Positions 9,294 through 17,231 of a stretch of 50,184 bases of DNA are shown piece after piece; position 1 is the stretch's first letter, and the number at the start of each line of letters is the position of its first letter. Made by a program: the position numbers and the translations under genes. The stretch comes from SYIM01 sp041182885 (GTDB lineage: Bacteria > Pseudomonadota > Gammaproteobacteria > Burkholderiales > Burkholderiaceae_E): NCBI GenBank assembly GCA_049423065.1, contig JBMSQB010000028.1, positions 1-50,184 of the forward strand, given 5' to 3'. The notes beneath the pieces were generated by a model, which did no database searches, was not told the DNA's origin, and was given only the letters and a program-made list of their open reading frames with translations.

Positions 9294-9620
9294 TCAGCCG
9301 CGGTCGAGCTGATCGAACTTCACCTTGACCTCGCGCCACTCCTCGGCGTCAGCCAACGCCTCCTTGGTTCGCGTGATGCTGGGCCAGCCGCTTGCGAGCT
9401 CGGCGTTGAGCGCAATGAAGTGCTGCTGATCGGCCGGCACGTCTTCCTCGGCGCGAATGGCCTCGACCGGGCACTCGGGGATGCAGACCGCGCAATCGAT
9501 GCACTCGTCGGGGTCGATCACCAGCATGTTGGGGCCTTCGCGAAAGCAGTCGACCGGGCAGACATCAACGCAGTCGGTGAATTTGCAGCGAATGCAGGAT
9601 TCGGTCACCACATGGGTCAT
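9294..9620 (-). CDS. fdxA: 7Fe-type ferredoxin, FdxA-like
   Basis: A 108-residue ferredoxin. The N-terminal half carries the [3Fe-4S]/[4Fe-4S] Cys pattern ESCIRCKFTDCVDVCPVDC, then CIDCAVCIPECPVEA, followed by the long C-terminal extension typical of FdxA. It starts at ATG 9620 with an AGGAA site nine bases upstream. It is the first gene of the unit with the Nfn-like protein, so the two probably form a donor/acceptor pair. A further use as electron donor to the 6-hydroxynicotinate reductase encoded across the divergent promoter is inferred from position only. Confidence 0.9.
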   Translation of the reverse strand: MTHVVTESCIRCKFTDCVDVCPVDCFREGPNMLVIDPDECIDCAVCIPECPVEAIRAEEDVPADQQHFIALNAELASGWPSITRTKEALADAEEWREVKVKFDQLDRG

Positions 9621-9745
9621 GACGGCAATTCCTGAGAGGAGGAGGGTTGTTGGGCGGGCGAACCGCCCCGGCCAGCAAACGCAAGCCGGGGGTACTGATC
9701 CGATTGACGGCGATTTTACCGTGCGATACCTTCAGCGCCAAACTA

Positions 9746-9763
9746 ATGAAGTCACGGCTTCAT
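9746..9763. promoter_or_regulatory. inverted repeat, candidate operator in divergent region
   Basis: The 195-bp gap between fdxA (minus) and the hydroxylase operon (plus) contains a perfect inverted repeat with 6-base arms (ATGAAG and CTTCAT) around a 6-base spacer, 52 bases before the ATG at 9816. Its size and place suit a dimeric repressor such as the TetR protein encoded at 23834. No clear sigma-70 hexamers were found with good spacing, so this is a candidate only. Confidence 0.3.
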
Positions 9764-9815
9764 AAAGCGCCCGGTGCGGCGCCGCGGAAGCCGCGCTTAC
9801 ACACGGAGACCTGTC

Positions 9816-10724
9816 ATGACGGCCCATGCGTCGCTTCAACCGCCACGTTCTCCCGTGCAGCTGGACGATGCGCTCGAACTGCTGGCGCAGCCAGGCTGGC
9901 TGCCGCTTGCCGGCGGCACCGATGTGTTTCCGGCGCATGTCGGCCGGCCGCTCGTGCAGCCCCTTCTCGACCTCAGCCGGATCGATGCGCTGCGTGGTCA
10001 GGGGCGGTTTACTGATGCGCAAGGCCGGGCCTGGTGGCGGATCGGTGCGCTCGAGACCTGGTCTGCGGTACGCGATGCGCCGCTCCCGCCTGGGCTGGAG
10101 GCACTCGTTCAGGCCGCGCTCGAAGTGGGCGGGCGGCAGATCCAGAACCAGGGCACGCTGGGGGGCAACCTCTGCAACGCTTCGCCAGCCGCCGACGGCG
10201 TGCCGGTGCTGCTCGCGCTCGACGCCCAGGTGGAACTGCGGAGTCGAGCGGGCAGCCGTCGTCTGTCGCTTGCCGAGTTCGTGCTCGGCAACCGTCGCAC
10301 TGCGCTCGCGCCAGGGGAGCTGCTGGTGGCGATTCACCTGCCCCTGGGAAGCCCGCGTGCGCGATCGCAGTTCCTCAAGCTCGGACACCGCCGCTATCTG
10401 GTGATCTCGATCGCCATGGTGGCGGTGTCGGTCGATGCCGATGCGCAAGATCGCCTCGCGCGATGCGCGGTTGCGGTCGGGGCGTGTTCGGCCGCGGCCA
10501 GGCGATTGCCGCGTCTGGAGGAGCGGCTGCTGGGGCTGCCGCCATCGCAGGCCGCGGGTGCGGCCGCGAGCGCGCTTGCCTCGGGAGACGCGGCGGCGTT
10601 GCTTGCGCCCTTGTCGCCGATCGACGACGTGCGAGGCACCGCGGGCTATCGTCGGGAGGCGGTTCGCGAGTTGATCGGCCGCGCCATCGCCATGGCCTGT
10701 GCAACACCGGACGCGGCCGCCTGA
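9816..10724 (+). CDS. molybdenum hydroxylase FAD subunit (nicotinate dehydrogenase type)
   Basis: A 302-residue FAD-binding medium subunit of the xanthine dehydrogenase family. FAD-binding signatures are LAGGTDVFPAHV near the N-terminus and TLGGNLCNASPAADGVP near residue 125, followed by a CO-dehydrogenase flavoprotein C-terminal domain. It passes electrons from the [2Fe-2S] clusters to an acceptor. The ATG at 9816 is chosen because GGAGA lies just upstream and the protein then begins as usual for the family. It is the first gene of the catabolic operon, 17 bases before the Mo/Fe-S subunit. Substrate (nicotinate) is inferred from the downstream reductase and enamidase. Confidence 0.88.
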   Translation: MTAHASLQPPRSPVQLDDALELLAQPGWLPLAGGTDVFPAHVGRPLVQPLLDLSRIDALRGQGRFTDAQGRAWWRIGALETWSAVRDAPLPPGLEALVQAALEVGGRQIQNQGTLGGNLCNASPAADGVPVLLALDAQVELRSRAGSRRLSLAEFVLGNRRTALAPGELLVAIHLPLGSPRARSQFLKLGHRRYLVISIAMVAVSVDADAQDRLARCAVAVGACSAAARRLPRLEERLLGLPPSQAAGAAASALASGDAAALLAPLSPIDDVRGTAGYRREAVRELIGRAIAMACATPDAAA

Positions 10725-10741
10725 GCGGCAAGGAACACCCC

Positions 10742-13636
10742 ATGAACAAGCCTTCAGACGTGGCCTTCGATCATCCTGCCCAATCGCTTGCCTTCTCGGT
10801 CAACGGCCAGACGGTCTCGATCCCGCTGGTGCGCGCGGCCCAGCGCCTCACCGACCTTTTGCGCGATGACTGTGGTCTGACCGGCACCAAGGTGGGCTGC
10901 AGCGCGGGCGACTGCGGGGCCTGCACGGTACTGCTCGATGGCGAACAGGTCTGTGCCTGCCTGGTGGCGGGCGCGCAGTGCGCGGGACGACAGGTGGAGA
11001 CGGTGGAGTCGCTTGCGCCGGCAGGCGGGCCGCTGTCGGCGTTACAACAGGCTTTTGTTGATCACGGCGCCGCGCAGTGCGGCATCTGCACGCCGGGCAT
11101 GCTGATGGCGGCTGCCGATACGCTTCGCCGTCACCCGCAGCCCACCGAGCAACAGGTGCTCGATGGCCTGGGTGGCGTGCTGTGCCGTTGCACCGGCTAT
11201 CGCAAGATCGTCGAGGCTGTGATGGCGGTTGGGGCTGCGCACGCACGCGCAGGGGCGGGCGGTCCCACCGGGGCAGCGACGCCTGCGGCCACCCCCGGGC
11301 TGTCGATTCCCCAGGTCACGGCTGGCCATGCGGTGGGTGCGCGGGTAGAGCGTTTTGATGCGCGCGCCAAGGTGACCGGCGCCGAGCGCTTTGGCGCCGA
11401 TCAGGCGCCGGTCGAGGCGCTGTGGTTGCGCACCATTCGCTCGCCGCATCCGCGGGCGCGTTTTTCCATTGGCGATCTCGACGCCTGGGTGGCCGCGCAG
11501 CCTGGTGTGGCGGGCGTCGTGACAAGCGCCGACATTCCGAACAACCGGTTTGCCATCTTTCCCGATCTGCGCGATCAGCCGGCGTTGGCCGAGGGCGAAG
11601 TGCGTTTTGCCGGCGAGGCGATCGCGGTCGTGGCGGGCACGCAGGCGGCGATCGAGATGCTGGACGAGGCATCGTTTCCCGTGGCCTGGGAGGTGCTCCC
11701 TCCGGTCTCGGGGATCGCTGCCGGCGTGGCGCCGGGTGCGCCATCCGTGCAGGCACGCTGGCCCGACAACATCCTCTGCCGGGGCCGGGTGGTGTCCGGC
11801 GATGTGGTGGCTGCCGCGTCGGGTGCGGCCGAACAGTTGTCGCTTGCCATGCGCACCCAGCATGTGGAGCACGCCTACATCGAGCCCGAGGCGGGCTGGG
11901 CGCGCTGGGACATCGAACCCGAGGGGCCGCGTGTCACGATCTTTGCCTGCACGCAGACGCCCTACATGGACCGCGATGAAATCGCCTGGATGTTCGAGGT
12001 GGCGCCCGAGCGGGTACGAATCATTCCGTCCGCGGTGGGCGGCGGCTTTGGCGGCAAGCTGGACCTGTCGGTGCAGCCGCTTCTGGTGGCGGCAGCGAGG
12101 CGACTGGGCCGGCCGACCCGCATGGTGTATCACCGGCCCGAGTCGATGCGATCGACCACCAAGCGGCACCCGGCGGCAATGGAGGCAAAATTTGCCGCGA
12201 CCGCAGACGGCCGCTTCGTGTCGTACGATTTCGCGGGCGATTTCAATACGGGCGCCTACGCGTCCTGGGGGCCCACCGTGGCCAACCGCGTGCCAATTCA
12301 TGCAGCCGGCCCCTATCGCTGGGATGCAGTTCGCGCGCTCACCCGCGCAGTGATCACCAACGATCCGGTGGCGGGCGCCTTTCGCGGCTTTGGGGTGCCA
12401 CAGTCAACCCTGCTCTGCGAATCGCTGATTGACGACTATGCAGCCCGGATCAATGCCGATCCCCTGGAGCTTCGCCATGCGAACGCACTTCGTCCGGGTG
12501 ACCGGACGGCCACCGGCCAGACACTGACGGCAAGCGTCGGGCTGCGGGCGTGTCTTGAGGCGCTGCGGCCCGCATGGCAAGCGGCGCGCGCCCGCGTGGC
12601 GGAGTGGCGCTCGGGGCCGCCCTCGGCGCGGGGGGGCAGCGCGGCCGCGCCCAGTGATCCGCACGGCCGTGACCCCTCGGCGCTGCGACGGGGCGTGGGC
12701 GTAGCCTGCATGTGGTACGGCATCGGCAACACCGTGATTGCCAATCCGTCCGACATGGAAATCGGCCTCAAGCCCGACGGCCGGTTCGTGCTGTTCAACG
12801 GCGCGGTCGACATCGGCCAGGGCACCTACACCATCATGCCGCAGATTGCCGCTGATGCCCTTGGCGTGCCGCTTGCACTCATTGATCAGACCGTGTCCGA
12901 CACCGCGCTCACGCTCGATGGCGGAAAGAGTTCGGCTTCGCGGCAGACCTTCGTGTCGGGCAATGCGGCGCGGTTTGCGGGGCTTGATCTGCGTGCAAAG
13001 CTCCTCGCCCTTCTGGGCGCGCCCGAGTCGGCCAGTCTGTCGGTGCAGGGCGGCATGCTGCGGGCGGGCGGGGCCGAACTGAGTCTCGCGGGGCTCGCGG
13101 TGGACGAGCGGGGTCTGGTGGCGGTGGGCCGCGGGCGGTTCAATCCGCCCACCATTCCGCTCGATGGCGACGGCCAGGGCGTGCCCTATGCCACCTATGG
13201 GTTTGCCGCGCAGTTTGCCGAGGTGGAGGTTGACCTGTCGCTGGGTACCGTGCGGGTGCTGGCCATTCACGCCGCGCACGACATCGGTCGTGCCATCAAC
13301 CCCACGCAGGTGGAGGGCCAGATCCATGGCGGCATTGCGCAGGGACTGGGGCTCGCCCTCATGGAAGACTATGTGGCCCTCAAGACCGACAACCTGCATG
13401 ACTACCTCATTCCCACCGTGGGCGACATGCCACCGGTGGTGGTGCATCTGGTGGAAGACCCCGAACCGCTCGGCCCCAACGGCGCGAAGGGGGTTGGCGA
13501 GCCGGCGCTGGTCGCCACGGCTCCCGCCATACTGAATGCGATTCGCGACGCAACGGGTGTGCGCATCACCGAGGTGCCGGTGACCCCCGATCGCATGCTC
13601 GCGGCCTTGCGTGGCGCCGCCTCCGCCTCGCGCTGA
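10742..13636 (+). CDS. molybdenum hydroxylase, fused [2Fe-2S] and Mo-cofactor subunit
   Basis: A 964-residue fusion of the small and large subunits of a xanthine-dehydrogenase-type hydroxylase. The first 170 residues hold a plant-type [2Fe-2S] site (Cys53, 58, 61 and probably 73) and a second cluster (QCGICTPGM, CRCTGY). After an Ala/Gly/Pro linker comes the Mo-pterin domain with VGGGFGGK, GAFRGFGVPQ, DIGQGTYT and the catalytic Glu in GVGEPAL. It probably adds water-derived hydroxyl to an N-heterocycle, presumably nicotinate to 6-hydroxynicotinate. The CoxL active-site loop of CO dehydrogenase is absent. The ATG at 10742 follows an AAGGA site; longer readings run back through the FAD-subunit gene. 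Confidence 0.88.
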   Translation: MNKPSDVAFDHPAQSLAFSVNGQTVSIPLVRAAQRLTDLLRDDCGLTGTKVGCSAGDCGACTVLLDGEQVCACLVAGAQCAGRQVETVESLAPAGGPLSALQQAFVDHGAAQCGICTPGMLMAAADTLRRHPQPTEQQVLDGLGGVLCRCTGYRKIVEAVMAVGAAHARAGAGGPTGAATPAATPGLSIPQVTAGHAVGARVERFDARAKVTGAERFGADQAPVEALWLRTIRSPHPRARFSIGDLDAWVAAQPGVAGVVTSADIPNNRFAIFPDLRDQPALAEGEVRFAGEAIAVVAGTQAAIEMLDEASFPVAWEVLPPVSGIAAGVAPGAPSVQARWPDNILCRGRVVSGDVVAAASGAAEQLSLAMRTQHVEHAYIEPEAGWARWDIEPEGPRVTIFACTQTPYMDRDEIAWMFEVAPERVRIIPSAVGGGFGGKLDLSVQPLLVAAARRLGRPTRMVYHRPESMRSTTKRHPAAMEAKFAATADGRFVSYDFAGDFNTGAYASWGPTVANRVPIHAAGPYRWDAVRALTRAVITNDPVAGAFRGFGVPQSTLLCESLIDDYAARINADPLELRHANALRPGDRTATGQTLTASVGLRACLEALRPAWQAARARVAEWRSGPPSARGGSAAAPSDPHGRDPSALRRGVGVACMWYGIGNTVIANPSDMEIGLKPDGRFVLFNGAVDIGQGTYTIMPQIAADALGVPLALIDQTVSDTALTLDGGKSSASRQTFVSGNAARFAGLDLRAKLLALLGAPESASLSVQGGMLRAGGAELSLAGLAVDERGLVAVGRGRFNPPTIPLDGDGQGVPYATYGFAAQFAEVEVDLSLGTVRVLAIHAAHDIGRAINPTQVEGQIHGGIAQGLGLALMEDYVALKTDNLHDYLIPTVGDMPPVVVHLVEDPEPLGPNGAKGVGEPALVATAPAILNAIRDATGVRITEVPVTPDRMLAALRGAASASR

Positions 13637-13669
13637 ACCTCGCCCACCGATCCGTCAGGACTGTCTCCG

Positions 13670-15187
13670 ATGAGTGCCTCTTCCGCTACGCCTTCTGCCA
13701 CGAACGAAGCCGCCGAGCCCGCCGTCGTGAAGGCGCGACCGCCAGAAAAAATGGCGACCAACAAGATCCAGTGCGATGCCTGTCCAGTGCTTTGCCAGAT
13801 CAGCGAAGGTCGCCTGGGGGCCTGTGATCGCTGGGGCAATGTCGAGGGTCAGTTGCGCCGCATGGATCCCGTGGTGATCATGAAGCGGCCGGGCGTGGAT
13901 CTGGTCCCGGCCGACCCCTCGGCCTGGGATGGCCGACTGCTGCATCAGGACGCTCCGGTGTTCGTATCGGGCGTGGCAAGCGGCACCACCTATCCCGACT
14001 ACAAGCCGGCCCCCTTCATCGTGGCCAGTCGCGCGGAGGGCGTCGACATGGTCACCGTGGTGACCGAAGGCATCTTCAGCTACTGCAGTTTCAAGGTGAA
14101 GATCGATACCGACCGCTACCTCGGGCCCGAGCAGGCCACGGTCCGGCACCAGGGCGAGGCAGTGGGTCATGTCACCACCATCGAATACGGTTCGCAGTTC
14201 CTCTCGCTGGGTGGCGTTCATCACCTCACCGGCGGCTCCAAACGCGAGGGCCGCATCACCTGTGAACTGATGGAGCGATTGGGCAATCATCATGCGGTCG
14301 ACCTCGAGATCGAGGGCGGCGCGAAGCTCACTGTGCAGGCGGGTCGCGCGCCGATCGTCAATGGGGTCGAGGAGCGCCGCATGCGGGTGGGCTGCGGCTC
14401 GGCCACGATCGGCATCTTCGCCAAGCAGTGGTTCGGGCATGCCGACGAGGTGGTGGTGGTCGATGATCACATCACTGGCGTGCTCTCGGAGCACCAGGCT
14501 GGCAAGTGTCTGGACATGCCGCCCTCGGGCATTCGGTTGCGGGGGCGAAAATCCACGCCGGGCCGTTATTTTCAGGTGGCCAATCCGGGCACCGGCTGGG
14601 GCGGCACCGACATTCAGGATCCGCTGTCCATCATTGAAGGCTGGGATCCCAAGGTGGCGCGGCCTGGCCTGCGACTCCTGATGGTGTCCACCACCGGCGA
14701 GCATGCGCAGTGGTATGTGCTGGACGAGGCGCTGGTGCCGCAGCCCGCGCCCATGCCATCGCCGATTGAAACCGTGGTGGAGCGGATCGGCGAAAACTGC
14801 GAACCGGCCCTTGCCACCGTGCTGTTCCTGGGGGGCGCGGGAGGGAGCCTGCGGGCGGGCGTGACCGAGAACCCGATTCTGCTCACGCGCTCGGTGAAGG
14901 ATCTGCTCACGCGCGTCACCTGCGGTGGGGCGCCCGCCTATGTCTGGCCGGGGGGCGGCATCACGGTGATGGTTGATGTCCTGCGAATGCCTGCGGGCTC
15001 GTTCGGATCGGTGCCCACGCCGGCGATCGTCGCACCCATCGAATTCACGCTGCGTCGCGATGACTACGAACGGCTGGGCGGGCATGTCGATCGCATCCGC
15101 CGGCTCGAAGACGTGTGGGCGGGCGACCCGTATCGCCTGGTTGATTGGCAGGGCGACAACCCCTGGCCGCTGGAGCCGCTTCGGTGA
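13670..15187 (+). CDS. hnr: 6-hydroxynicotinate reductase
   Basis: A 505-residue protein recognised as 6-hydroxynicotinate reductase, the ferredoxin-dependent enzyme that reduces 6-hydroxynicotinate to 1,4,5,6-tetrahydro-6-oxonicotinate. Cys35, 38, 42 and 52 (CDACPVLC plus one Cys) look like a [4Fe-4S] site. The E. barkeri enzyme carries covalently bound flavin. Residues 241-247 here read GCGSATI, whose SAT resembles the core of the FMN-attachment motif of ApbE substrates, although the leading Asp is missing. The first 27 residues are low-complexity, and an internal ATG at 13751 is a possible start. The next gene overlaps its stop codon (GTGA). Confidence 0.85.
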   Translation: MSASSATPSATNEAAEPAVVKARPPEKMATNKIQCDACPVLCQISEGRLGACDRWGNVEGQLRRMDPVVIMKRPGVDLVPADPSAWDGRLLHQDAPVFVSGVASGTTYPDYKPAPFIVASRAEGVDMVTVVTEGIFSYCSFKVKIDTDRYLGPEQATVRHQGEAVGHVTTIEYGSQFLSLGGVHHLTGGSKREGRITCELMERLGNHHAVDLEIEGGAKLTVQAGRAPIVNGVEERRMRVGCGSATIGIFAKQWFGHADEVVVVDDHITGVLSEHQAGKCLDMPPSGIRLRGRKSTPGRYFQVANPGTGWGGTDIQDPLSIIEGWDPKVARPGLRLLMVSTTGEHAQWYVLDEALVPQPAPMPSPIETVVERIGENCEPALATVLFLGGAGGSLRAGVTENPILLTRSVKDLLTRVTCGGAPAYVWPGGGITVMVDVLRMPAGSFGSVPTPAIVAPIEFTLRRDDYERLGGHVDRIRRLEDVWAGDPYRLVDWQGDNPWPLEPLR

Positions 15188-16092
15188 ACCCGGGCTGGCA
15201 GCCGGTACGCGCGCGGCTGTCCGACGGCCGCTGGCATTTTCAGCAGGGCCCGATCGACCTGGTGATCGGGGCCGACGGCGATCCTGCCGCCTGCGAAGCG
15301 GCGCATGAAGCGTGCTGGGCGCGCTTTGCGCCGGTCCTCGGCACGCTGGTCGGGGAACTGTCGGTGCTCCGCAGCGCGCTGCCCCCGGCGGGCCATCCGC
15401 CTGAGGTGACCGGACCGGTTGCAAAGCGGATGCTGGCCGCCTGCCTCCCCCATGCCCGGCAGGGCCTTTTCATCACTGCGATGGCGGCGGTGGCGGGCAG
15501 CGTTGCCGACCATCTGATCGATTGTTATCACCGGCCTGGCGTGCGGCGCGCCTACATCAACAATGGCGGCGATATCGCGCTGCATCTGCAGCCGGGCGAG
15601 TCCTGGCGTGCGGGTGTGGTCGGCAATCCGGATGTGCCAGCGCTCGATGCCGGGCTCGTTGTGCGCGCCGACAGCGGCCTGCGCGGCATCGCCACGTCCG
15701 GCTGGCGCGGGCGCAGCCTGTCCCTGGGCATTGCCGACAGCGTCACCGTGGTGGCGCGTGATGCGGCCGCTGCCGATGCGGCGGCCACCATCATCGCCAA
15801 CCATGTCGATGTGGCCGACGCTGCAATCGAGCGACGCCCCGCCTGCGAGGTGCGCGACCAATCCGATCTCGGCGATCTGCCGGTCACGGTGGCAGTCGGC
15901 GCGCTGTCGCCTGCCAGCATCAACACCGCGCTTGCGAGCGGACTGGCCTGCGCGCGCGGGCTGGTCTCGCGCGGGCTGATCGGCCATGCGCTGATCGGTC
16001 TTGCAGGGCACTGGCTGCAGACCACTGACCGTCTCGCCGATGTTGCGCAATGCCGAGCACCCGGCGGGCTCACCTTGTCAAGGGCGGCCTGA
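15184..16092 (+). CDS. UPF0280 family, ApbE-like protein
   Basis: A 302-residue protein of the UPF0280 family, a branch of the ApbE (FAD:protein FMN transferase) superfamily. Visible are the conserved NNGGDIALHL stretch near residue 125, GIATSGWRGRS, and DSVTVVA(R)DAAAADAAAT, which matches the ApbE pattern of a Gly-rich strand followed by an Asp/Ala metal-binding segment. The GTG start at 15184 overlaps the hnr stop by four bases, and its own stop overlaps the next ATG. Such tight coupling suggests it works on Hnr, plausibly by attaching the covalent flavin. That role is inference; no UPF0280 member of this kind is known to me to have been assayed. Confidence 0.8.
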   Translation: MNPGWQPVRARLSDGRWHFQQGPIDLVIGADGDPAACEAAHEACWARFAPVLGTLVGELSVLRSALPPAGHPPEVTGPVAKRMLAACLPHARQGLFITAMAAVAGSVADHLIDCYHRPGVRRAYINNGGDIALHLQPGESWRAGVVGNPDVPALDAGLVVRADSGLRGIATSGWRGRSLSLGIADSVTVVARDAAAADAAATIIANHVDVADAAIERRPACEVRDQSDLGDLPVTVAVGALSPASINTALASGLACARGLVSRGLIGHALIGLAGHWLQTTDRLADVAQCRAPGGLTLSRAA

Positions 16093-17162
16093 TGCCTTTC
16101 GTTCGCAACAACTGGTATGTGGGCGCCTGGCGCCATGAGCTCGGCAGCCAGCCGCTCGCCCGTCGCATCCTGGATCTGCCGGTGGTGTTTTTTCGGCGCG
16201 CCGATGGCAGCCCGGCTGCGCTCGTCGACCGCTGTCCGCATCGGCTGTTGCCGCTGTCACGTGGAACCGTGGTCGGTGATGTCCTTCAATGCGGCTATCA
16301 CGGCATGTGCTTCAACGGCTCGGGCGAGTGCACGCGGGTGCCCGCCCAGAGCCGCATTCCCTCCGACGCACGGGTGCGGTCTTTTCCGGTGATCGAACAC
16401 TGGGGCATGGTCTGGATCTGGATGGGTGATCCGGCACTGGCTGATCCGACCCGGCTGTTTCGGGGCCTGCCCTGGGGCGAGCCAGGGTGGACGCTCAACC
16501 TCGGCCCCTACACCCATGTGAAGGCCGATTACCGGTTGCTGGTCGAAAACCTTCTCGACCCGGTGCATGTCACCTATGTGCATCAGTCCACCCTGGGCAC
16601 GGCAGCGATGGGCGACATTCCGATCGATACCACCCAGGACGGCGACACCATTCTCGTTACACGCTGGACGCGCGATTCTCCGGCCGCACCGATTCTTCAG
16701 CGGTTTGGCCGCTGGCCGGGCAATGTCGACCGGTGGCAGTACTACTGGTGGCATGCGCCATCGATCAACGTGGTCGATTTTGGCGCGCACGAAGTGGGCA
16801 GCGGCGAGAGCGAGGCCGCGCGGCAGGCGGGAATCCGCATGTATTCCAACCATTTTCTGACCCCGGAAACCGAGACCACTACGCATTATTTCTGGTGTCA
16901 GCTGCGCAATTTCGCCCCCGATGACGAGGCGGTTTCGCGCGAGATCACCGAACAGTTCGTGATGGCCTTCGATGAGGACAAGGCGATACTGGAAGCGGTA
17001 CAGCAGGCAAGCGCCGAACCGCTCATCACACGGCCCGTGCAGCTGGGAATCGATGCCGGGGCGGTGCGCATGCATCGCACGCTTGACCGGCTGATCGATG
17101 CGGAATCCGGCGATCAGGGTTCACCGGAGCTTGCCGGCAACCGACCTGGGGCAGCACACTAG
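16092..17162 (+). CDS. Rieske non-heme iron oxygenase
   Basis: A 356-residue ring-hydroxylating or demethylating oxygenase of the VanA-like class. The Rieske [2Fe-2S] ligands are CPHR and CGYHG near residues 46 and 66. The mononuclear iron site is ENLLDPVHVTYVHQ near residue 155 (two His, with a later Asp as the usual third ligand). The start ATG overlaps the preceding stop (TGATG), so it is translated from the same message. No reductase gene of the VanB type is present nearby, so electrons must come from elsewhere, possibly the Nfn-like protein or ferredoxin. The substrate is unknown; vanillate is unlikely in this context. Confidence 0.88.
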   Translation: MPFVRNNWYVGAWRHELGSQPLARRILDLPVVFFRRADGSPAALVDRCPHRLLPLSRGTVVGDVLQCGYHGMCFNGSGECTRVPAQSRIPSDARVRSFPVIEHWGMVWIWMGDPALADPTRLFRGLPWGEPGWTLNLGPYTHVKADYRLLVENLLDPVHVTYVHQSTLGTAAMGDIPIDTTQDGDTILVTRWTRDSPAAPILQRFGRWPGNVDRWQYYWWHAPSINVVDFGAHEVGSGESEAARQAGIRMYSNHFLTPETETTTHYFWCQLRNFAPDDEAVSREITEQFVMAFDEDKAILEAVQQASAEPLITRPVQLGIDAGAVRMHRTLDRLIDAESGDQGSPELAGNRPGAAH

Positions 17163-17231
17163 CGCGTTCTCGAATCCACTGGCCGCGTCTTGCGTGCGGT
17201 CTGTTTTCTCAACCACGGAGGAGCTCTCAAC

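Noticed and set aside
10034..10741. Open frame running upstream of the fused hydroxylase subunit, making a 1200-residue protein
   Set aside because: It overlaps the FAD-subunit gene in another frame and encodes Arg/Ala-rich nonsense; the ATG at 10742 has a ribosome-binding site and the family N-terminus.
10742..13636. Carbon monoxide dehydrogenase large subunit
   Set aside because: The CoxL active-site loop is absent, and small and large domains are fused; the neighbours are pyridine-pathway genes.
13655..15424. 589-codon antisense open frame over hnr
   Set aside because: His/Arg-rich shadow of a high-GC gene; no family match. The same holds for the long antisense frames at 18464-19687 and 29434-31185.
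16092..17162. Vanillate demethylase oxygenase (VanA)
   Set aside because: Class resemblance only; no VanB reductase and no vanillate genes nearby.
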